Assembly (NCBI GenBank): GCA_028023455.1 | Contig: JAQFVV010012537.1 | Location: forward strand, 1,240,001-1,304,000 | Reading direction: 5' to 3' | DNA: 64,000 nt | Source of the DNA: Epiperipatus broadwayi | Lineage: Eukaryota; Onychophora; Udeonychophora; Euonychophora; Peripatidae | Part shown: piece by piece, positions 57,430 through 64,000 of the stretch | Numbering within the stretch: position 1 is the first letter of the stretch | How the letters are laid out: each line of letters begins with the position of its first letter | Translations under genes and position numbers: made by a program | The notes under the pieces: generated by a model | What the model saw: only the letters and a program-made list of their open reading frames with translations | Database searches by the model: none | What the model was told of the DNA's origin: nothing

Positions 57430-59505
57430 TCATAAATTCAACACAAGAAGTGATCAATGATTAATAAAATGTAAGATATGTGTTAATACAAAACTTAGTC
57501 AAAAATTATTAAGAAAAACAATATTCCCACTTGATATTCCTCATCTTCAGAAATATTCTAATGAATTTAATTAGAACTTGCAAATCGTTTTCAAATATTA
57601 GCAAATTTTGAACATGACACAGATTTGACTCAAAATTCATACAAAAATAACTGATACATTTTTAAAAACTGCAACGAATATAAATAGTAGAAAAATGCAA
57701 CAATTGGCCAATAAAATTTCTAATGAGACTAGAGAATTTATGAAAAATATAAGGAATATGAAAATATATGAAAATGATGTCTTAAGAAGGTTGAATATCT
57801 CAAATTTTGTGACATGATACAAAAAAGAATTGCTAATGATATTGGAAAGCTGTAGAAAAGAATAAAAGTCTCAGGAGTATAAAACAACATTTTGGTATTG
57901 GTAGAAAACTTCTATTAGCAATAAAAAAATGAAACTATTATTAAAAAGAGAGATATCATGAAATGGGTAAAAAAATTCTATCAAGAATTATATAGTAATA
58001 AAGAACAAGCACCTTCTACAACTATAATATCTTCTGAATTTCCCAGGGTTTTAAATGAAGAAGTGAGACATGAAATTAAATTTATGAAGAGAAAAGCACC
58101 AGGGAATGATGGAATTATTAATTGATATATTAAAAGAAGCAGGTGAAGAAATAGACATTTTTTTTGGCAAAGTTATATACCAAATATCTAAATGATAAAG
58201 ATGTACCAGATGATTGGAAGAATGCAATATTAATATTAATATTGAAAAAAGGTGATAAAGAAGATATTAAAAGTTATAGACCTATCACTATTTTATCAGT
58301 TTTTTACAAAATTTTTACCAAGATAATTACCACACATCTACAGACAACTTTGGATTTCAATCAACCAAAAAACAAAAAACAAGCTGGATTTAAAAGTGAT
58401 TTTAATACAAGTATTGAGAGAAGTTATAGAAAGAACCAATGAATATGAGTTGTCATTGTGCTTTTGATTTGCAGATTATGAAAAGGCATTTGATTCTATA
58501 AGCATTTCTTCAGTAATTAAAGCATTAGAACATCAAAGTATAGAATCAGGATAGTCATATTCTGAAGAATATTTATAAAAATGCAACAGTGACAATTAGA
58601 TTACATAATGATACTAAGAAAGTTAATATTGAGAAAGCAGTAAAACATGGTGACTCCATATTTCCAAAACTATTTAGAGCAATGTTTCAAGATGTATTTT
58701 GTGGGTTAAAATGGAAAGCTAAAGAAGTAAAAGTAAATGGAGATTATTTAAATCATTTAGATTTTTCAGATGATGTAGTTGTTTTTCAAATAATGCTTCA
58801 GAGATTTAGGAAATGTCATAAGAGTTATCAGATGACAGTAAGAAAGTAGGAATAAAAGTAAATGTTAAAAAGACTAATGTTCAATAGATTTTCTCAAAAG
58901 ATGAAAATAAATACTTATTATGACGAGTTAGAAGAAGTTAACAACTACAAATATCTCACTCAAATTATTACTACAGATAAAAACATAATGGATGGAATTA
59001 AGCATAGAATTAAACTTGGTTGGAGTGCTTTTGCTAGAAATAATTTAACAGTAAAAGAAAATATCCCAATATGTTTGAAAAGGAAGGTTTTTAATAAATA
59101 TATTTTACCAGTTTTTATTTATGGATCTGAGACTTGGTCATCTAATAGAAGAGCAAGATAGAGATTTCAGATCACCCAAAGAAGAATGGAGAGATGCATG
59201 TTAGGAGTAACAAGAAGAGATCAAAGACACAATACATGGGTAAGAGAACATGTATTACTGGCATTGTTGAAAGAATTAAAACATGGAAATGGAGTTGGGC
59301 TGAACAAATTGCTAAAAAAGATAATAGATTAACAATTGAAATATTCCAACAGATTTAAAAGACCCAGAAAGAGACCACTTATGACATGGATGGACAAAAT
59401 AAGAAAGAGTGCAGGGGTGATGTGGAGAAGGGACTAGAGATCAGAGATGGACTGACCACAGAGAGACCTTCATCCTGCAATGGATTGATAATGATGATGA
59501 TTAGG
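57430..59505 (+). pseudogene. RTE-type LINE, 5'-truncated
   Basis: Ordered RT segments in shifting frames: a charged pre-RT region (57600-57900), K-A-P-G-N-D-G-I at 58095, V-P-D-D-W-K-N-A at 58200, S-Y-R-P-I-T-I-L-S at 58275, K-Q-A-G-F-K at 58380, D-Y-E-K-A-F-D-S-I at 58475, L-D-F-S-D-D-V-V-V-F (catalytic box, normally F-A-D-D) at 58755, N-N-Y-K-Y-L at 58945, I-Y-G-S-E-T-W at 59120, then 'WIDNDDD' at 59480 running into a (TGA)n tail, 'tgataatgatgatgatt'. A short triplet tail and this C-terminus fit the RTE clade. The endonuclease domain is missing. Several stops: non-functional. Confidence 0.75.
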
Positions 59506-60024
59506 ACCTTTGTACCCTACATCTTAGGTAATGACTAAATTCTATCATTTTTTCTTTCCAAAAAAAAAAAAAATGCTGATTATGATTTTTTAAATTTCAT
59601 TTAACATAAATTTAACATGCAAATTGGGCCAAATCAAATTTATTATTAAATAAGTAATTATTAATAGTTTTTTTTTATTTAGATGCTGTGCTACTGTTTA
59701 AAAGTTTTATTTTATTCACAATTCTGAAATCATAAATATTAGAATCTTATAAACAATTCCCAAAAAATGTTCATAACAAAATTTTGTTTTGTTTGTGTAT
59801 GAAGAGAAACTTTGCCTACATGAGAAGTGTTTTCTAATCATCTATATTTATCTAACCTACAAATTTAAACACTAGTTAATAATAATAAAGTAAATAAATT
59901 GAACCAGTGTCAACCAAAAGAGAATATTTTAATTCAGTCCTGAACTTATCCATCAGAAATAAAATGACTAAACTGTCTGAAAACTGTGATGAGTTTAAAG
60001 TTAATCATATATATATATATTATT

Positions 60025-60095
60025 AAAAGGAGATTGCCTTGACAACAGTTTGTATATTGGGATCGTCTTAGTGTTGAATGGTTTCTAATGATATA
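60025..60095 (+). repeat. Half copy of the FB3 family
   Basis: 'aaaaggagattgccttgaca...gtcttagtgttgaatggttt' matches the right outer part of FB3 (38175-38250). No inverted partner is seen nearby. Confidence 0.55.
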
Positions 60096-62637
60096 TATAT
60101 ATATATAGTAACAGTCAGACTAAGCATGTTTCAATGATTTAAGTTTTTATGTAGATGTCACCTGACTTTAAAAATAAGAAAATAGATTGGCACATATAAT
60201 GTAACAATCTTTTATTTAACAGGATAAAGATGACCACTACACAGTCCCTATTTGCAATACCTGGGCAGATCATGAAGGCCTCAAGTTACTCCTGATTAAT
60301 AAATGTAGAATGTACAATATTACAATTAAAAAGGTTAACACATCATATAATAATAGTTTGAAGACAAAATATAATTATAAGATGACATATAATTACTTTT
60401 CTTTTAACAAAGCCTTTTCTTCTATTCTTACATATTATTGTTTTATTTCATACACATGTGGCAAAACAATAACTTATAAAATGTCCAAGGTTTCTTTTCA
60501 AAATTTAATCTTAATCTTCAATTACATTATAAACTGGCTATAGATAATCAAGCACATCTACCATACAGTGAACCTAGACTTTAATAAACTTAACATATAA
60601 CTCTATATACAGATAAACCTATAAATATGACATTTATCTGACTCATAAGTTTCCTAGAAGAGCCAAATGTATACATTGGATATGTAACTGCTACGTGTTT
60701 CTACAATAGTAATTATAATGAATGGCCATTTTTAAGACCTAATCCCAATTTAATAAAACTATGACTTTTACAGGGATGGCTTGTTTTGAGTCTGATCTCT
60801 AATTTATTGAAATAAAATAGTAACGAATCCTCCCATACGGATAAGGATAAATTTAAACTATTTGACAGTGACCAAATAACAGCATATACATATTATAAGT
60901 TCAATTACACAAAATATAATTCTCAGCAATCAAACACAGAGTTGTCTATGGACAAATGAATCTAATGGATACAATTAAATTATTAACTTAAAGCTCTATT
61001 AATAATTATTTACTCTAATTATTTAACACTTGGACAAATTATAGGTAGATACATTACATTGAAAACACATACTATATCTTCCACTATTATGATTATTTAT
61101 TTATCTTTTCTTTTAATTGACAATTTCTACAAAATAACATTTGGTTATCATATTGAGCTGATAATTTTGTTTGGCTCATGTTATAATTTCTGTGCATGTA
61201 AATTATGTATATACACATATGTATATTAGGTATAAATAAATAAATGCTGTGTGTATAGAAAGTTTTTTTTTAGAATTAGTTATTAGTCTTTTTATAGTAG
61301 GTTTTTGGTATTATTTATTAGTTTTTTATTGGGATTTGAAAAAAAGAAAGAAAAGGCAAAATGGTAGATTAATTATTATTTTTTTTATATGATTGAGAGA
61401 TTAAATCGAATGTGATATTAAAAATATATTTTTTTGGTTGTTTTTGAAAACAATTTTTAATTAAATTTTCTAATCTGAAGAAAGGGGGGAAAGAGTTGTA
61501 ATTAATTCTATTGTTGTGGCTTCTAGTTAGCTGGTGTTAAAAAAAAAAAAAAAAATTAAAGAAATGCAATCACTGGCTGGGAATGTGATCAGATAAAAGG
61601 AAAATGGAAAAAGGACTATAAATAAGAGACAAACCTATTGTTTAATTAATTATTAATTTTTTTATAACAGAAGAGAACTATTTGAAAAATAAAAATGTTA
61701 GAAGGCTAAACAACTAAAACCCGTCCCCAGCCGGGAAACTAGCCGATTTTCTGGATTTCATCACCGATAAACCACAGAAGAGAAAGCGAAGTTAAGCTGG
61801 AGGACAAAACACGTTACTGTGAATCAACTCCCAAAGGATCCCAAGGAATATATATGGACACTGATCGATCAGAGTAATATAAATTTTCTTTGTTTTGTAA
61901 TTGAACTATTGATTGCTGATCCATAAAAACATATCTGATTAGGATTGTATCGAATCAGCCACGAACTATAGGCCACGACAATAGAAGGGGTTTTGTCATA
62001 TATATATTTATAATGTGTATAATAACATTGTTCAATTTGTTTATATGTTTTGTTAAAAAAAATTTTTTTGTTTTGAGGTTGTTTTTTTTTCAAATAACTT
62101 TTGATGAAATTCTATAGTGGAGATTAAAAATAGAAATGATTTAAGAAGGCAAACGAAAAGTTTAAGGGTGGAGTAAATATTGAGAGAGAGAGGGTAGGGG
62201 TTTAGTATAATAACTATCTCCTAATAGTAAGTTGCTTAGTCCCTGCACTGATCAAGATTCAGATCGGTCTGGGGTGCTTATATATATATATAAGTAAGAG
62301 CGCATGTTCCTTCGAGAACGAAAAATATATATTACTCTTCACCTTTGTAGATTTTTTTATATATATAAAAAGAGAGAGAGAGAGAAAAAGAACGATAATG
62401 TTAGGCATGTTGAGGGATTACTAAGGATGTATTTCTATCTGGGGTCTTGAATAAAAGTAAAGTAAAACTTATAATAAAGCTGATTATTATTTGAAACATA
62501 TGTAAGTGTTCGTGTTGATTCCTTTAGCATTTGTATGTGATAATAAAACATATGACCGTAGCGTATACACACATATAAAAGCAAATGGGATTGCAAGGGG
62601 AGGTTAGCTGGATCTGTCATACGTATAAAAATTAACA

Positions 62638-62668
62638 GCCACGATATAAGATTCTTCTAATTTCGTGG
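62638..62668. repeat. Short hairpin GCCACGA/TCGTGGC
   Basis: A 7-bp perfect stem with a 17-base AT-rich loop, followed by 'tccaggttatttactggtggcgccctc'. The TGGCGCC is reminiscent of a retroelement primer-binding site, but no LTR is seen next to it. Confidence 0.4.
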
Positions 62669-64000
62669 CTCCAGGTTATTTACTGGTGGCGCCCTCATAT
62701 GATATGATTTCAGTGGTAATTAAAATCTTTGATTCTTGGCCTACAACCTTTTAGATACAAAAAGTAGTATCATAATATATTAAAAGAAAAGTTCTATAGA
62801 AAGTTAACATAATATACATACATAATACATAGCAAACCTTTTTTTTTCTTCAGCTGCATTAAAATGCAACTAACTTAAGTCCCCCAATCCATTTTTTAAA
62901 CTTTTGCTTCCTATTTTAAACAATTCATAAGATATATCATATAAGTATTAAATATAAAGAGTTAAGATAAAGTCTAACTAGTCCCTTTTAAACATGACTT
63001 ACAAAGCAAGATAACCATAATTTGTTTTCTTTGCATTGGCAAATATTAAACTGTTCATATGTGAACATAAGTGATGTTTCTCGATTTTAAACCAGATTTA
63101 TTCAAAGTAGCATGTCAAGTTTTTCAGATATCCAGATTAGATTAACTGATGGTGAGTTTTCCTCTCTTTACTCACTAAGCATAATAAATGTCTGATATCA
63201 TTTTAATAAAATGAAAATCCAGAATAAATAGAATAAGAAAATTGATTTTTTAAATAAGTTTTTACTTCTTTCTGTTTTTAACAGCCTGTTTCAGCTTTTG
63301 TTTTTTGATTGATTAATTTGCATAACACTTTAATTGCATGAAATTGATTTTTTTTAAATCTCATTCATGTGGAAAACTATGTGACTTATACTGAAATGAA
63401 TAATACATTTCTCATTTCAATATATCATTAATAAATTTTGTATTTTATTTATTTACCATAAATGATATATATATATATATGTGTGTGTGTGTGTTAGTTA
63501 AATGTCTTTGTATATTTATAATTAATTTTTGATATATTTTTTGTGATGTTTATTAATTTATATCAGCAAAGAATAATGTCTACAGGTAATTTTGAAATCA
63601 ACTGAGATTATCTAGAATAAATAACAGTGCTATTTACCTTATTTAGTTGTCAGTGTGACATTTTCTCAATTGTCTCACTACATATCAATTCTCCTCTGAT
63701 ACTGAGTACTCATGTTTTGAGCTGGAAAAAATGGGATTGTTACCATGAGAATTGCAATGATATGTGACCTTTCTTAGAGAAATGAGGCTAACAAAGTTGA
63801 AACTCCATACTTTCAAATACACTTCATGAATAAATGTCACATGAGATCCTATGGAGATAGAATTTGTTGTATGATGAACAGAAAATATAGCAGAGTACCT
63901 TATATAACTATTTATATAAGAAACAGAAGATTTGATCATCATCATCAAAATCCAATTTTAATCAAATATCAATTAATCTTTCAGGTATACTGATAAAATA

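Larger units (their letters stand above)
59506..64000. other. Gene-less region at the right end
   Basis: No exon recognised. Items seen: a half copy of FB3 at 60025-60095; a less AT-rich, CpG-containing patch at 61715-61870; (GA)n at 62370-62384; a small hairpin at 62638-62668 followed by 'ggtggcgccctc'; (AT)n(GT)n at 63462-63494. This is probably intron upstream of the 48.9-kb exon. Confidence 0.4.

Overview
The window looks like animal nuclear DNA. It is strongly AT-rich (I estimate about 70% A+T by eye, not counted), has small exons separated by very long introns, and is mostly broken transposable elements. The host gene (fibrillin type) and the mix of repeats (GIY-YIG Penelope-like elements, RTE-type LINEs, Ty3/Gypsy elements, hAT MITEs, many long foldback palindromes) fit a lophotrochozoan. 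A cephalopod mollusc is my best guess, but that is inference and no single sequence here proves it.

Host gene. I can support one gene, on the minus strand, represented by three exons: a calcium-binding EGF exon (49029-48904), an eight-cysteine TB exon (27301-27083) and a second cbEGF exon (11191-11066). All three have AG/GT borders and are phase 1 at both ends, so they splice in frame as cbEGF-TB-cbEGF, the layout of fibrillins. The introns are about 21.6 kb and 15.9 kb. I saw no further exon in the 15 kb upstream or the 11 kb downstream, so the window sits inside a larger gene.

Transposon landscape, left to right. (1) 1.6-7.6 kb: two adjacent LTR-like elements, LTR-B (about 3.1 kb) and LTR-A (2.5 kb); each recurs once elsewhere in the window in the same orientation with its own 4-bp target duplication, as solo LTRs do. 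(2) 11.7-14.5 kb: LINE pieces on opposite strands, and two foldbacks. (3) 15.9-23.1 kb: Gypsy-A, a decayed Gypsy element whose left LTR is split by LTR-B copy 2, whose pol is split by a palindromic element with a 15-bp target duplication, and whose right LTR is inverted. (4) 23.7-24.3 kb: a 619-bp foldback with an 11-bp target duplication. (5) 28-36 kb: Gypsy-B pol on the minus strand, next to LTR-A copy 2. (6) 36.9-43.4 kb: a hAT MITE with a perfect 8-bp target duplication, a 460-bp palindrome and a Tigger-like element. (7) 43.7-45.7 kb: a LINE. (8) 46.4-48.2 kb: a 346-bp tandem array whose first unit is inverted and which is bracketed by a 15-bp direct repeat. (9) 49-51 kb: a second hAT copy and a third large foldback. 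(10) 52-57.4 kb: two Penelope-like families, one with hammerhead-ribozyme-like motifs. (11) 57.4-59.5 kb: an RTE-type LINE. (12) 59.5-64 kb: mostly unrecognised AT-rich DNA.

All transposon reading frames are broken. The most notable signals are a foldback family with 10-11 bp target duplications, the inverted-LTR Gypsy, the bracketed satellite concatemer, and the conserved but non-canonical hammerhead-like cores of the Penelope copies.
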